64,000 nucleotides of DNA, taken from NCBI GenBank assembly GCA_937895345.1, contig CALAWP010000073.1, forward strand, positions 1-64,000. The letters are read 5' to 3'. The translations under genes were made by a program, and so were the position numbers. This document shows, piece after piece, positions 55,376 to 63,867 of the stretch (position 1 is the first letter of the stretch; every line of letters begins with the position of its first letter). The notes under the pieces were generated by a model, which had not been told where the DNA came from, made no database searches, and worked only from the letters and a program-made list of their open reading frames with translations. The stretch comes from an uncultured Paenibacillus sp. Lineage in GTDB: Bacteria > Bacillota > Bacilli > Paenibacillales > Paenibacillaceae.

Positions 55376-56484
55376 GGCATCAATTGATGGGCGTTATCAA
55401 TCTGATTCACGAAACCGACGAGCTGGAGCGGCTGACGCAAGGCCGATGCCTGGCTACCGTGCCGTTTGGCGCACGATACCGGCTGATCGATTTCGTCCTG
55501 TCGAGCATGGTCAATTCCGGCATATCGAAGGTCGCCGTCTTCGCCCATACGAAATACCGGTCGCTGATGGACCATCTCGGTTCCGGCAAGCATTGGGACT
55601 TGCAGCATCGGCAAAGCGGGCTGTTCATTCTGCCTCCGGCCACGGACGACATCCAGGAAATCAGCCGCGGAGACTTGTATCATTTCTATCAGCACCGGGA
55701 CTATTTCAACCGGTCGCCGTTAGAGTACGTCGTCATTACCCGAAGCCATATGGTATGCAATATCGATTTTGCCAAGGTGCTTCGTTTCCATAAGGAGAAT
55801 GAGGCGGACGTTACGGTCGTATGCAAACGCCATGACGGCTCGTTGCCGGGCAAAGCGCGCAAGGTAAAAATGGACGAAGCCGGCCGCATTACCGCCATGC
55901 AGGATCATTACGGCCGCATGCTCAGCGACACGAGCTCGATGGAAATGTATTTGATGCGGAAGGATCTGCTGATGGATCTGGTCGAAACCTCGCTGGCGCA
56001 AGGTCAGGATCATCTGGTGCGTCATGCGATCTTTTCGCGCTTGGGCCAATTGAAAGTATTCGGCTACGCCTACGACGGATATTTGGGCGTCGTCAATACG
56101 CTTGCGAGTTATTACGAGCATAACATGAGCCTGCTCCAGCCGGACGTATGGCGCAGCTTATTCTACAAACCCGGCACGATTTTTACGAAGGTGAAGGATG
56201 AGCCGCCGGCTCGTTACGCGGGCTCGTCCCATGTCGCAAATTCTCTGATCGCCAACGGCTGCCGCATAGAAGGGACGGTGATCAACAGCGTCCTGTTCCG
56301 GGGCGTTCACGTTCGGCGCGGCGCCGTCGTCAAGGACAGCATCGTCATGCAGAATGGGACGATCGGCGAAGGCAGCTTTATCCAATACAGCATTTTGGAC
56401 AAAGACGTGACGGTGAAGCGGGAAACGGATGTGCGGGGCGCCGAAGGCACTCCGTTTCTGGCGGCCAAACGAAAAGTGATTTAG
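55372..56484 (+). CDS. glgD: GlgD, regulatory subunit of ADP-glucose pyrophosphorylase
   Basis: A 370-residue paralogue of GlgC. Its N terminus ([20 protein letters not shown]) lacks the GGxGxRL loop and the conserved catalytic Asp/Lys context, so it should not catalyse on its own. In B. subtilis and relatives GlgD pairs with GlgC to form the active heteromer. The C-terminal hexapeptide repeats are intact. It sits between glgC and glgA, as in the glgBCDAP operon. Confidence 0.93.
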   Translation: MRHQLMGVINLIHETDELERLTQGRCLATVPFGARYRLIDFVLSSMVNSGISKVAVFAHTKYRSLMDHLGSGKHWDLQHRQSGLFILPPATDDIQEISRGDLYHFYQHRDYFNRSPLEYVVITRSHMVCNIDFAKVLRFHKENEADVTVVCKRHDGSLPGKARKVKMDEAGRITAMQDHYGRMLSDTSSMEMYLMRKDLLMDLVETSLAQGQDHLVRHAIFSRLGQLKVFGYAYDGYLGVVNTLASYYEHNMSLLQPDVWRSLFYKPGTIFTKVKDEPPARYAGSSHVANSLIANGCRIEGTVINSVLFRGVHVRRGAVVKDSIVMQNGTIGEGSFIQYSILDKDVTVKRETDVRGAEGTPFLAAKRKVI

Positions 56485-56511
56485 ATACAGGGGACGGGAG
56501 GGGCGATGGGG

Positions 56512-57975
56512 ATGAATATACTGATGGCAACTTCGGAAGCGGCGCCGCTCGCCAAGACGGGCGGGTTGGCGGACGTGCTTGGAGCGCTTCCCAAGGCGCT
56601 TGGCAAGCTGGGCGTTTCGGCGAGAGTCATGCTGCCCAAGTACGAGGAAATTCCGGAGCATTACGCGCGGCGGTTCGAAAGGCTCGCCGAATTTACCGTA
56701 TCGTTCGGCTGGCGCAATCAATATTGCGGCTTGCTAAGAGCGGACATCGACGGCGTCGTTTATTACTTGATCGACAACGAATATTATTTCAGGCGAAAAG
56801 GCTTATACGGTTACGGCGACGACGCGGAGCGGTTTGTATTTTTCTGCTTTGCGGTAATGGAAGCGGCCCGGCACTTGGACTTTCGGCCTGAGTTGCTCCA
56901 TTGCCACGATTGGCAGACGGGCTTGATGCCGTTTTTGCTGCGTACGCGGTACGCTTACGATCCCGCTTGGGCGTATGTGAAATCGATCTTTACGATCCAC
57001 AATTTAAAATATCAAGGGTTGTTCGGCCAAGAGCTCATGCAGGAGCTGCTCGGAGCCGGATGGGAATTTTTCGGCCCCGACGGCCTTGAGTTCTACGGCG
57101 CGGCAAGTTGTATGAAGGGCGGGCTTCTGTATGCCGACAAGCTGACGACGGTCAGCCCCTCCTATGCGCAGGAAATACAGACCGCCTATTACGGGGAGCG
57201 GCTCGATGAAGTGCTGCGCAGCCGCGCGGGCGATCTGACGGGCATTGTGAACGGCATCGACGAGCAGTCTTTCGATCCGATGAACGACGGCGCGCTGCAT
57301 GTTCCTTATCGCAGCTCCTTGCCGCGCAAACGGAAAAACAAGCTGAAGCTGCAGGAGGAGCTGGGACTGACGCCGTCGGAAAGAGTACCCGTGATCGGCA
57401 TTGTATCCCGCCTGGTGGAGCAGAAAGGATTCGATCTGATCGCCGCCACGCTCGACGAGCTGCTCCGGGAGGATGTACAGCTTGCCGTGCTCGGCGCGGG
57501 AGAATGGAAATACGAAGAGCTGTTCGAGGACGCGGCCCGACGTTATCCCGGCAAAGCGGCGATATGGCTGGGCTACAACGATCCGCTCGCCAGGCGCATA
57601 TACGCCGGCTCCGATCTGTTTGCGATGCCGTCCCGTTTTGAGCCTTGCGGCTTGAGCCAGCTGATCGCTCTTCGCTACCGCACCGTTCCGGTCGTCCGGG
57701 AAACGGGAGGCCTGCGGGATACAGTGCAGGCTTACAACGAGCATACCGGGGAAGGCAACGGCTTTTCGTTTACCAACTATAACGCGCACGATTACTTGTA
57801 TACGATGCGCAGAGCGCTGTCCTTGTACCGGAACGAAGAGATCTGGAAACGGATCGTGGACAACGGCGCCCGGTCGGACTACAGCTGGACCCGGTCGGCG
57901 AAGAGCTATATGACGATATATTCCGGACTGCTGGAGCAGCGAAAGGAGAACGAGCCATGCCCCGTCACCTTGTAG
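56512..57975 (+). CDS. glgA: Glycogen synthase
   Basis: A 487-residue GT5 enzyme that extends glycogen from ADP-glucose. The KTGGLADVLGALP motif is at about 15-27, HCHDWQTGLMPF near 135 and the acceptor/donor site FEPCGLSQL near 376. The start at 56512 (MNILMATSEAAP) fits GGGAGGGG eight bases upstream better than the ATG two codons earlier, which is only two bases away. The stop overlaps the next gene by 19 bases. Confidence 0.95.
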   Translation: MNILMATSEAAPLAKTGGLADVLGALPKALGKLGVSARVMLPKYEEIPEHYARRFERLAEFTVSFGWRNQYCGLLRADIDGVVYYLIDNEYYFRRKGLYGYGDDAERFVFFCFAVMEAARHLDFRPELLHCHDWQTGLMPFLLRTRYAYDPAWAYVKSIFTIHNLKYQGLFGQELMQELLGAGWEFFGPDGLEFYGAASCMKGGLLYADKLTTVSPSYAQEIQTAYYGERLDEVLRSRAGDLTGIVNGIDEQSFDPMNDGALHVPYRSSLPRKRKNKLKLQEELGLTPSERVPVIGIVSRLVEQKGFDLIAATLDELLREDVQLAVLGAGEWKYEELFEDAARRYPGKAAIWLGYNDPLARRIYAGSDLFAMPSRFEPCGLSQLIALRYRTVPVVRETGGLRDTVQAYNEHTGEGNGFSFTNYNAHDYLYTMRRALSLYRNEEIWKRIVDNGARSDYSWTRSAKSYMTIYSGLLEQRKENEPCPVTL

Positions 57976-59924
57976 TCGGCAACGGCAAACTGCTGTTGAA
58001 TCTGGATCAGCACTGTTACATCCGCGATATTTATTATCCTTACGTCGGCCAACTGAACCATGTAGGCGGTCATTATTGCCGGTTCGGGCTTTGGGTCGAC
58101 GGCGAGTTTACATGGCTCGACGAGCCGGAATGGCGCTTCGAGCTGGATTACATCGAGGATTCGCTGGTAACGAACGTCACGGCGAAGCATGAGCGTCTCG
58201 GCATCCAGCTGCATATGAACGACGGCATTCATCAGCGGGAATGCATCTACTTGAAGCGGGTCGTCGTCCGCAACGGCTGGGACCATGCCCGGGAAGTGCG
58301 CCTGTTCTTCCATCAGGATCTGATGATCGACGGCTCCGAAGTGGGCGATACGGCCGTCTATTACCCGGACAATCATACGCTGTATCATTACAAGCGCTCC
58401 AACTATTTTATGTTCAACGGCTTTTCCGACGAGGGCGGGATGATGCAATATTCGACCGGCATCAAACGGTTTCAGTCGGCGGAAGGCACGTGGCGGGATG
58501 CGGAGGACGGCATCCTGATGGGCAATACGATCGCCCAGGGCTCCGTGGACAGCACGATCAGCTTCCGAACGACGGTCGAGCCGCACGGAGAAAAGAGCGT
58601 CTATTACTGGATGTCGATCGGACGCAATCTGGAGGAAGTCAAAGAGCTGGACCGCTACGTGCAGGAGAGCCATCCCGAAAAGCTGCTGAGCCGCGTCGTC
58701 GTCTATTGGAAGCATTGGCTGAGAAGGGCCGAGACGGATATGGGCAACCTGCCGCCGGCCGTCGTGCGGATGTTCAAGCATTCCTTGCTGATCGTCCGGA
58801 CGCAGGTCGACGAAGGCGGCGCGATATTGGCCGCCAACGACACCGATATTTTGCAGTACAACCGGGATCATTACAGTTACATGTGGCCGCGGGACGGGGC
58901 TTTGATCGCCGATGCGATGTCGCTTGCGGGCTATCAAAGCTTTATCGCGCCGTTTTTCAACTTTTGCGCGGCCGCGCTGTCGCCCGGAGGATACTTGTAC
59001 CATAAATACAACCCGGACGGCACGGTCGGCTCCAGCTGGCATCCCTATATCGTGCAAGGCAGCAAGCGGCTGCCGATCCAGGAGGACGAAACGGCGCTTG
59101 TCCTGTTTGCGTTGTGGAAGGACTATTCCCGAAATCAAGTGATCGAGCTGCCGCAGTCGCTGTACAGCAACCTGATTCGCAAGTCGGCTACCTTTCTAAG
59201 CGAGTATATGGAGCCATCGCTCCAGCTTCCCAAGCCGAGCTACGATTTGTGGGAAGAGCGCTACGGCATATGGACCTATACGGCCGCGTCCGTATACGGG
59301 GGATTGATGGCCGCTTCCTTCTTCACCGATCTGTTCGGCGATTATGAGCGAAGCGACCATTACAAACGTACGGCGCAAGCCGTCAAGCAAGGCATTCTGA
59401 CGCATCTGTGGGACGAATCGTCCGGCCGGTTCGCCCGGGGACTCGTGCAGCGGGATAACCGCTGGGTGAAAGACATGACGCTGGAAAGCAGCTTGTTCGG
59501 CATTTTGGAGTTCGGAGTGCTGCCCGTTCATGACGAACGAATCGCCAAGACGATGCAAGCGGTCAAGGAAGGGCTGTCGGTCAAAACCGGCGTCGGGGGC
59601 ATCGCGCGTTATACGAACGACTATTACTTCCAGCAATCCGGGGACATCGATAAGGTGCCGGGAAATCCGTGGATCATTTGCACGCTGTGGGTCGCCAATT
59701 TCGAAATCGACTCCGCGGAGACACTGGAGGAGCTGGAGGGACCGCGCCGCACGCTGCAATGGGTAACGTCCCATGCGCTGCCCAGCGGCATATTGCCGGA
59801 GCAGTTGAACCCGTACGACGGCTCGCCGCTTTCCGTCGCCCCGCTTACCTGGTCCCATGCGACCTTCGTGCAAAGCGTCTGCAAATATACGGCTAAATAC
59901 AAGCAATTGCGCGAAAAGCGATGA
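57957..59924 (+). CDS. GH15 glucoamylase-like glycoside hydrolase
   Basis: 655 residues. An N-terminal beta-sandwich domain (about 1-260) is followed by an (alpha/alpha)6 barrel. The catalytic general acid is expected in QEDETAL (Glu376-Glu378), and the general base is Glu615 in LPEQLNPYDGSP. GH15 enzymes release glucose or trehalose-type units from the ends of alpha-glucans. No signal peptide is seen, so it should act in the cytoplasm on glycogen or maltooligosaccharides. It overlaps glgA by 19 bases and takes the place of glgP, the phosphorylase at the end of the B. subtilis operon. Confidence 0.9.
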   Translation: MPRHLVVGNGKLLLNLDQHCYIRDIYYPYVGQLNHVGGHYCRFGLWVDGEFTWLDEPEWRFELDYIEDSLVTNVTAKHERLGIQLHMNDGIHQRECIYLKRVVVRNGWDHAREVRLFFHQDLMIDGSEVGDTAVYYPDNHTLYHYKRSNYFMFNGFSDEGGMMQYSTGIKRFQSAEGTWRDAEDGILMGNTIAQGSVDSTISFRTTVEPHGEKSVYYWMSIGRNLEEVKELDRYVQESHPEKLLSRVVVYWKHWLRRAETDMGNLPPAVVRMFKHSLLIVRTQVDEGGAILAANDTDILQYNRDHYSYMWPRDGALIADAMSLAGYQSFIAPFFNFCAAALSPGGYLYHKYNPDGTVGSSWHPYIVQGSKRLPIQEDETALVLFALWKDYSRNQVIELPQSLYSNLIRKSATFLSEYMEPSLQLPKPSYDLWEERYGIWTYTAASVYGGLMAASFFTDLFGDYERSDHYKRTAQAVKQGILTHLWDESSGRFARGLVQRDNRWVKDMTLESSLFGILEFGVLPVHDERIAKTMQAVKEGLSVKTGVGGIARYTNDYYFQQSGDIDKVPGNPWIICTLWVANFEIDSAETLEELEGPRRTLQWVTSHALPSGILPEQLNPYDGSPLSVAPLTWSHATFVQSVCKYTAKYKQLREKR

Positions 59925-59931
59925 ATCGGGG

Positions 59932-60378
59932 TTAAGCGGGCGGCGACGGGGGCGAGGGGCGCTGCGGATATTGCCGGATATGCTTGATCCGGGATTCGGC
60001 AATGACTGCCCTGCCGTTTCCCGCCTGGATGGAGGAGGAGTTGCCGGCCGCCACGACGCGGATGCAGCCTACGCGGATATACGGATCGAGATGGATGCGT
60101 TCCGTCGAAGCTTCGCCGCCGTCCGGAGCGATGGCGGCCGGGGACGGCCTCGGACGCCAAAAGATGTCGTACGACTCGAAGTACGCATGGCCGGCCGTCC
60201 AATGGTCCTCCGCCCGCTGGACAGCTAGCGCCCGGATGAAGGCGTTGGTTACGCCGCGGTCTCCGAACTGAACGAAAGCCGAAGACGTGGCGCTGATGAT
60301 GTAAACTCCGCCTATGGCGGCGGTGCGGACGGGATACGGCGGGCCGGCGGCGGAAGGATGCCGGTTAATCGTTGACAT
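59932..60378 (-). CDS. gerPE: Spore germination protein GerPE
   Basis: 148 residues. The SAFVQFGDRGVTNAFIRALAVQR segment and the following HAYFESYDIFWRPRP stretch match GerPE. GerP proteins sit in the spore coat and let germinants reach the inner membrane. It is the last gene of the minus-strand operon and overlaps gerPD by 14 bases. The C-terminal tail is Pro/Ser-rich. It ends eight bases from the glycogen operon's last stop, convergent. Confidence 0.85.
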   Translation of the reverse strand: MSTINRHPSAAGPPYPVRTAAIGGVYIISATSSAFVQFGDRGVTNAFIRALAVQRAEDHWTAGHAYFESYDIFWRPRPSPAAIAPDGGEASTERIHLDPYIRVGCIRVVAAGNSSSIQAGNGRAVIAESRIKHIRQYPQRPSPPSPPA

Positions 60379-60586
60379 TGCTTTCACCGACGGCCGTCTC
60401 GGCCCCCTCCGGCGCCGGGAACGGCGCAAGCGGTCCGACAATGACCGATTCCGGCGGGGTATCGAACATGGAGTACAGCGCTACGCAATCGGTATCGCCG
60501 GTTTGCAGCATGGACGCGCTAGATATGCCCAGAATGTCGATTTGCCCGACGCACAACGAATGATTGACGACCTGAAAGTGGATCAT
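60365..60586 (-). CDS. gerPD: Spore germination protein GerPD
   Basis: 73 residues. MIHFQVVNHSLCVGQIDILGI and the later ALYSMFDTPPESVIVGP are the conserved GerPD sequences. The C-terminal tail (GAETAVGESNVND) is longer than the usual 60-residue protein. It overlaps gerPC by four bases (ATGA), so translation is coupled. Confidence 0.9.
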   Translation of the reverse strand: MIHFQVVNHSLCVGQIDILGISSASMLQTGDTDCVALYSMFDTPPESVIVGPLAPFPAPEGAETAVGESNVND

Positions 60587-61257
60587 TGGGGATGGCCTCC
60601 TGTTGCGGAAGAGCTTCCGTTCTTCAGCTTGCTCATATAAGCCGCAAGAGCGCTTTTGGCGTCGCGAATCGTTTTGTCCGCGGCGATCCGGGCGGCCGAT
60701 CCGGCCTGCTCGCGGTCCATCGGCTCTCCGCTCGGTTTCGTTTGCCGCAAATAAAAGCGAATGCGGTCCGGAAGCTGCCTCCGGATATCTTCAATAATCA
60801 TTTGTTTATGGTAAGGGTCCAGCGGCATGCCGAATTCGTTTTCCAATTCGTGAAGATGGGCGTAACCCTCTCCGTCCAAATACCCGTTTACGATCGACTC
60901 GACGTCCGGCATAAGCGGGTCGCCTTGCGGCGCCGCGGACGGTCCCGCGGCCGGAAACGATAACGGTCCGCCGACGCTGAATTGGTCGATGCCTTCCGTT
61001 TCCCCGTTTGCCCCGACGGCAGGTGGAGTCATGCCGATATTAAGCGTTCCTTCCAGCTTCTCGACCTTCAATTGATCGAAGTGATACTCCAGCCGCTCGA
61101 TCGCGTAAGCCGGCTTTCCTTCCAATCCTTTCAGCTGTTCCGTCAAATCCGAAACTTGCTTTTCCAGCCGTTCGAGCTGCTGCTGGTGCTGCAGCAGGCG
61201 CCGATGCACTTCGTACGACCAGACTTGCCATGGAGAAGGCTGATTCGCGTCCTTCAA
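60583..61257 (-). CDS. gerPC: Spore germination protein GerPC
   Basis: 224 residues, the largest GerP protein. An N-terminal coiled coil (about 18-75, LLQHQQQLERLEKQVSDLTE) is followed by a linker of low complexity and a helical C-terminal domain (YHKQMIIEDIRRQLPDRIRF). It probably bridges coat layers. It follows gerPB after 31 bases. The length and coiled coil fit the family. Confidence 0.88.
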   Translation of the reverse strand: MKDANQPSPWQVWSYEVHRRLLQHQQQLERLEKQVSDLTEQLKGLEGKPAYAIERLEYHFDQLKVEKLEGTLNIGMTPPAVGANGETEGIDQFSVGGPLSFPAAGPSAAPQGDPLMPDVESIVNGYLDGEGYAHLHELENEFGMPLDPYHKQMIIEDIRRQLPDRIRFYLRQTKPSGEPMDREQAGSAARIAADKTIRDAKSALAAYMSKLKNGSSSATGGHPQ

Positions 61258-61288
61258 TCCGCACCCTCCTTTCTAGCATCATGTCCGA

Positions 61289-61501
61289 TTAAGTCGGATT
61301 GGGCAGCGGGACAAACGAAAGCGGATTGTCGTACGATTGAAGCGATGGAGCGGGACCGGTGAACCCCCCCGTATTGTACAGCTGCGACAAAGAGCGGATC
61401 GAACCGGCGCTCCCGACTTGAAGAACCGAGCTGTTGGAGACGCTCTCGACCTTGAGCTGCTGAATCGTAATTTGCTGATGAACGGTCCAGTTCATGGTCA
61501 T
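61289..61501 (-). CDS. gerPB: Spore germination protein GerPB
   Basis: 70 residues. It carries MNWTVHQQITIQQLKVESV, then SSVLQVGSAGSIRSLSQLYNTGGFT, the GerPB core, and a short proline-rich end. It overlaps the upstream gerPA-type gene by four bases and so belongs to one coat-protein operon expressed late in the mother cell. Confidence 0.88.
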   Translation of the reverse strand: MTMNWTVHQQITIQQLKVESVSNSSVLQVGSAGSIRSLSQLYNTGGFTGPAPSLQSYDNPLSFVPLPNPT

Positions 61502-61731
61502 GCGATATTCACTCCGTTAGGCACGTTGGTATTGTCCTGAAGATCGGGGTCCAGCGAGTTGGTGGCGCTGACCGCGTTGTTGGAATTGGTCAAGCTGCCG
61601 GTCAAAAAGGAGCCCGAGCCCGCATAAGTTTTGGAGTTGCTGGACGGAGTGGACTGCAGGGTGTCGCCGAACTGAACGATAGAGCCTGAACCGACGCTGA
61701 CGATTTTGACGAAGCCGACGACCGCTGGCAT
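61498..61731 (-). CDS. GerPA/GerPF-type spore germination protein
   Basis: 77 residues. It starts MPAVVGFVKIVSVGSGSIVQFGD and carries SKTYAGSGSFLTGSL and the NSLDPDLQDN end shared by GerPA and GerPF. Its position (first in the operon) is that of gerPA, while VHFGD-like features resemble GerPF, so I leave the symbol open. The ATG at 61731 is chosen because these proteins start MPAVVG/MPSFVG; two upstream starts (61740, 61737) are possible. Confidence 0.82.
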   Translation of the reverse strand: MPAVVGFVKIVSVGSGSIVQFGDTLQSTPSSNSKTYAGSGSFLTGSLTNSNNAVSATNSLDPDLQDNTNVPNGVNIA

Positions 61732-61760
61732 TGACATCACCCTTTGTTTGCTTGATGGTA

Positions 61761-61788
61761 TATCGTATGCGGCAAGCGCCCAGACGTG
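61761..61788 (-). promoter_or_regulatory. Sigma-K-type promoter for the gerP operon
   Basis: Read on the minus strand: CACG (61788-61785) as -35, then a 16-base gap from the AC, then CATACGATA (61769-61761), a full match to the sigma-K -10 CATAnnnTA. It lies 30 bases before the gerPA-type start. gerP operons are known to be sigma-K dependent. Confidence 0.65.
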
Positions 61789-61863
61789 ACTGGCGCTCCA
61801 GTGGCCCGAACCGGCCGAACGGCATATGCTGATAGCAGCGCGTTAGAGGCGGGTGAATGATCG

Positions 61864-62292
61864 ATGGCATCGGGTTGGGATGAGCTGGAACGATGGATGG
61901 AACGGCAGCAGCTGCCGAAAGGGTTCGAGATGTTGAAGGAACCGGACTGGGTCGAAAAATTTGTGCGCAACATGATGACCAAGGCGCTCCCCGAAGCCGC
62001 CGGAGCCATCGTTCATTCGTCGGCGGCGGAAGTGACGGAGGGGAAGCGGTATTTGCGCGTCAAGCTGGCCCTATCGCCCGGAGCCGAGACGGGGGACATC
62101 CGCCTGTTTCTGCGCGAGGACCTGCTGCGCATCGAAGGGCTGCCCGGCGGCAAGCCCAGAAACGTCAAGCTGCCGAAGCGCGTCAATCCGCGCTATTGCC
62201 GGGCGGCCGTCCGGGACGGATCGCTGCTGGTCCGGCTGGAAAAGCGGCCGGGCGGCGGCCGGTGGCACGAGCACGGCATTGCGCGGTCATAA
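61864..62292 (+). CDS. Hsp20/alpha-crystallin-like protein
   Basis: 142 residues. The middle shows the small-heat-shock pattern (YLRVKLALSPGAETGDIRLFLREDLLRIEG) with the short PRNVKLPKRVNP strand. The C-terminal IxI/V tail is replaced by a Gly/Arg-rich end. It is divergent from gerP, where spore-associated Hsp20-like proteins (GerT type) are sometimes found, so a role in coat assembly or germination is possible but unproven. The start ATG follows GAGGCGGGTGA. Confidence 0.65.
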   Translation: MASGWDELERWMERQQLPKGFEMLKEPDWVEKFVRNMMTKALPEAAGAIVHSSAAEVTEGKRYLRVKLALSPGAETGDIRLFLREDLLRIEGLPGGKPRNVKLPKRVNPRYCRAAVRDGSLLVRLEKRPGGGRWHEHGIARS

Positions 62293-62448
62293 ACCGGCGC
62301 CCAAAAAAGTAACGAGACGGGAAGCAAGCGGCGGCGGCCCGGCTCCTTTTGTCACGAAATGTTTTGGATTGCGGCTGGATATGGGACAGGCTATCCCGTA
62401 TAATGGCTAATAAAGTGAATATTTTGCGATAAAAGGGAGTGGCGTTTG

Positions 62449-62655
62449 GTGTCGTTAGTCGATGTAAGCGACGTATCCGCCTCATTGTTTATTTTGGGCG
62501 TCGTTTTTTTGCTGCTGATCTTCGGATTGCTGAGCTTTGGCATATTGAGCATGTTTCAACAAAAGTTCCGCCGGGGCTGGTTCAGCTTTGCCGGAGCCGT
62601 CATCAGCTTTGTCGTCTTTATGTTCGTTCTGAATACGTGGTATTTGAATCCATAA
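62449..62655 (+). CDS. Small membrane protein
   Basis: 68 residues with two transmembrane helices (about residues 12-35 and 44-62) joined by a short basic loop (FQQKFRRGWFSF). No known family. AAAGGGAG (62432-62439) fits either this GTG or a TTG one codon earlier. It precedes a second small membrane protein by 22 bases, and both end before a terminator, so they look like a two-gene unit. Confidence 0.6.
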   Translation: MSLVDVSDVSASLFILGVVFLLLIFGLLSFGILSMFQQKFRRGWFSFAGAVISFVVFMFVLNTWYLNP

Positions 62656-62677
62656 CGGAACCTCGGGGGTATGGAAG

Positions 62678-62902
62678 TTGTTTTGGACAGCCGTTTGGTT
62701 TGCTGTGAACAGTTTGTTCGTCATTTCGGCCATCTTTTTTTTGTTTATGCATCGCGCGGTCGCCGAAGCCGTCCGTTTGGGGGAGCCGCCCGGCAAGGTG
62801 AACAAGCTGAAAGGGTGGAGGCTGTCGGCGGGAATCGGGAGCGTCGTCCTGTTTGCAGGCATGTGCGCGAGCTTCATTATCAATATGAAAGTTAACGGTT
62901 GA
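62678..62902 (+). CDS. Small membrane protein
   Basis: 74 residues, TTG start with GGGGGT eight bases upstream. Two transmembrane helices (about 2-24, FWTAVWFAVNSLFVISAIFF, and 49-68) are separated by a charged loop (LGEPPGKVNKLKGWR). The overlapping frame starting ATG at 62671 is hydrophilic and has no family look, so I prefer this one. Function unknown; probably made together with 62449-62655. Confidence 0.6.
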   Translation: MFWTAVWFAVNSLFVISAIFFLFMHRAVAEAVRLGEPPGKVNKLKGWRLSAGIGSVVLFAGMCASFIINMKVNG

Positions 62903-62904
62903 GC

Positions 62905-62933
62905 GGCTCTCATTTGACGGGAGCTTTTTTTTT
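62905..62933 (+). terminator. Terminator before zur
   Basis: A short hairpin (GCTCTC against GGGAGC, one G-U pair) is followed by nine T, ending the small membrane protein pair. Confidence 0.75.
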
Positions 62934-62981
62934 CGGCATTATGGTAGAAAGATCGTAACTATCCTATTCGGAGGAAGAGCC

Positions 62982-63422
62982 ATGCATACAATGGAGGAAA
63001 TCGTGGGACGAATGTCGAGCCAAGGCTTGCGGGTGACGGACCAGCGCAAGACGCTGGCGAAGCTGTTCGCGGAATCGCCCGGATACTTGGCGCCGAAGGA
63101 TGTCTATGAATATATGGGCAAAAAATATTCGGGTCTCAGCTTCGACACGGTATACCGCAATCTGCGGGTGATGGAAGAGCTGGGCGTGCTGGAGCAAGTT
63201 GTGTTCGAGGACGGCGTCAAATTCAAGCTGCATTGCCGGGAGCAGCATCATCACCATCACATGATCTGTCTCCATTGCGGACATACGTATCCGATTACGT
63301 TTTGTCCGATGGAGCTGACGGCGGTGCCGGAGGAGTTTAAAGTGGTGAAGCACAAATTCGAAGTGTTCGGTTATTGCAAGGATTGCATCGCGGCGGATGC
63401 GCCGGCGAACGCGGCCACATGA
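62982..63422 (+). CDS. zur: Fur-family zinc uptake regulator
   Basis: 146 residues. A winged helix (about 1-85, [16 protein letters not shown], then [19 protein letters not shown]) is followed by the dimerisation domain with the structural zinc cysteines CLHC and CKDC. The [12 protein letters not shown] run and HKFEVFGYC match Zur of B. subtilis (yqfV) more than Fur or PerR. It should repress zinc uptake genes when zinc is bound. The start follows CGGAGGAAG. A TCGTAA half-site lies just upstream. yidD overlaps its stop. Confidence 0.85.
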   Translation: MHTMEEIVGRMSSQGLRVTDQRKTLAKLFAESPGYLAPKDVYEYMGKKYSGLSFDTVYRNLRVMEELGVLEQVVFEDGVKFKLHCREQHHHHHMICLHCGHTYPITFCPMELTAVPEEFKVVKHKFEVFGYCKDCIAADAPANAAT

Positions 63423-63772
63423 CCGGAGATCGTATCACGGATGAAAGCAGCCGCTCGGCCGGCGGCCGGATGGCGGAGGAACGCGGCCGCAAAACCGGCG
63501 GCCGAATCGCCCGAACGGCGCTGAAGGCGCCGATTCGCGCTTACCGGAAATTCATTTCTCCGCTCAAGCCACCGACCTGCAGGTTTTATCCCACCTGTTC
63601 GCAGTACGCCTTGGAGGCTATCGAAAAGCATGGCGCAGCCAAAGGCGGCTGGCTGGCGGCCAAACGCATTTTGCGCTGCCACCCTTTTCATCCCGGCGGA
63701 TACGATCCGGTTCCCGATAACGGGAAGGAAGATAAGCCGCATTCGGGCGCGAACGGCGATGTTGAAGCGTGA
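63419..63772 (+). CDS. yidD: YidD-family membrane insertion efficiency factor
   Basis: 117 residues. The core [19 protein letters not shown] and the following [14 protein letters not shown] are diagnostic of YidD, an amphipathic protein at the membrane that supports YidC-dependent insertion. The family is normally 70-85 residues; here an extra, Arg/Gly-rich N-terminal stretch of about 35 residues precedes [12 protein letters not shown]. The ATG overlaps the zur stop (ATGA). An internal ATG at 63470 could give a shorter form. Confidence 0.88.
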   Translation: MTGDRITDESSRSAGGRMAEERGRKTGGRIARTALKAPIRAYRKFISPLKPPTCRFYPTCSQYALEAIEKHGAAKGGWLAAKRILRCHPFHPGGYDPVPDNGKEDKPHSGANGDVEA

Positions 63773-63807
63773 CAGGATGAGCTGGCGTTTAGCGGAAGCT
63801 GTGAGGC

Positions 63808-63837
63808 TTGACATCAGCCATGCGGGTTCAGTATATT
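63808..63837 (+). promoter_or_regulatory. Sigma-A promoter ahead of a T-box leader
   Basis: A perfect TTGACA, an 18-base spacer, then TATATT at 63832-63837, about 30 bases before the T-box-like RNA. Confidence 0.7.
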
Positions 63838-63867
63838 TTTATTGATAAGATATGCCAATGCCGATGA

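Noticed and set aside
62671..62895. Hydrophilic frame overlapping the second small membrane protein
   Set aside because: Although it starts with ATG, spacing from GGGGGT is too short and the alternative frame has two clean membrane helices.
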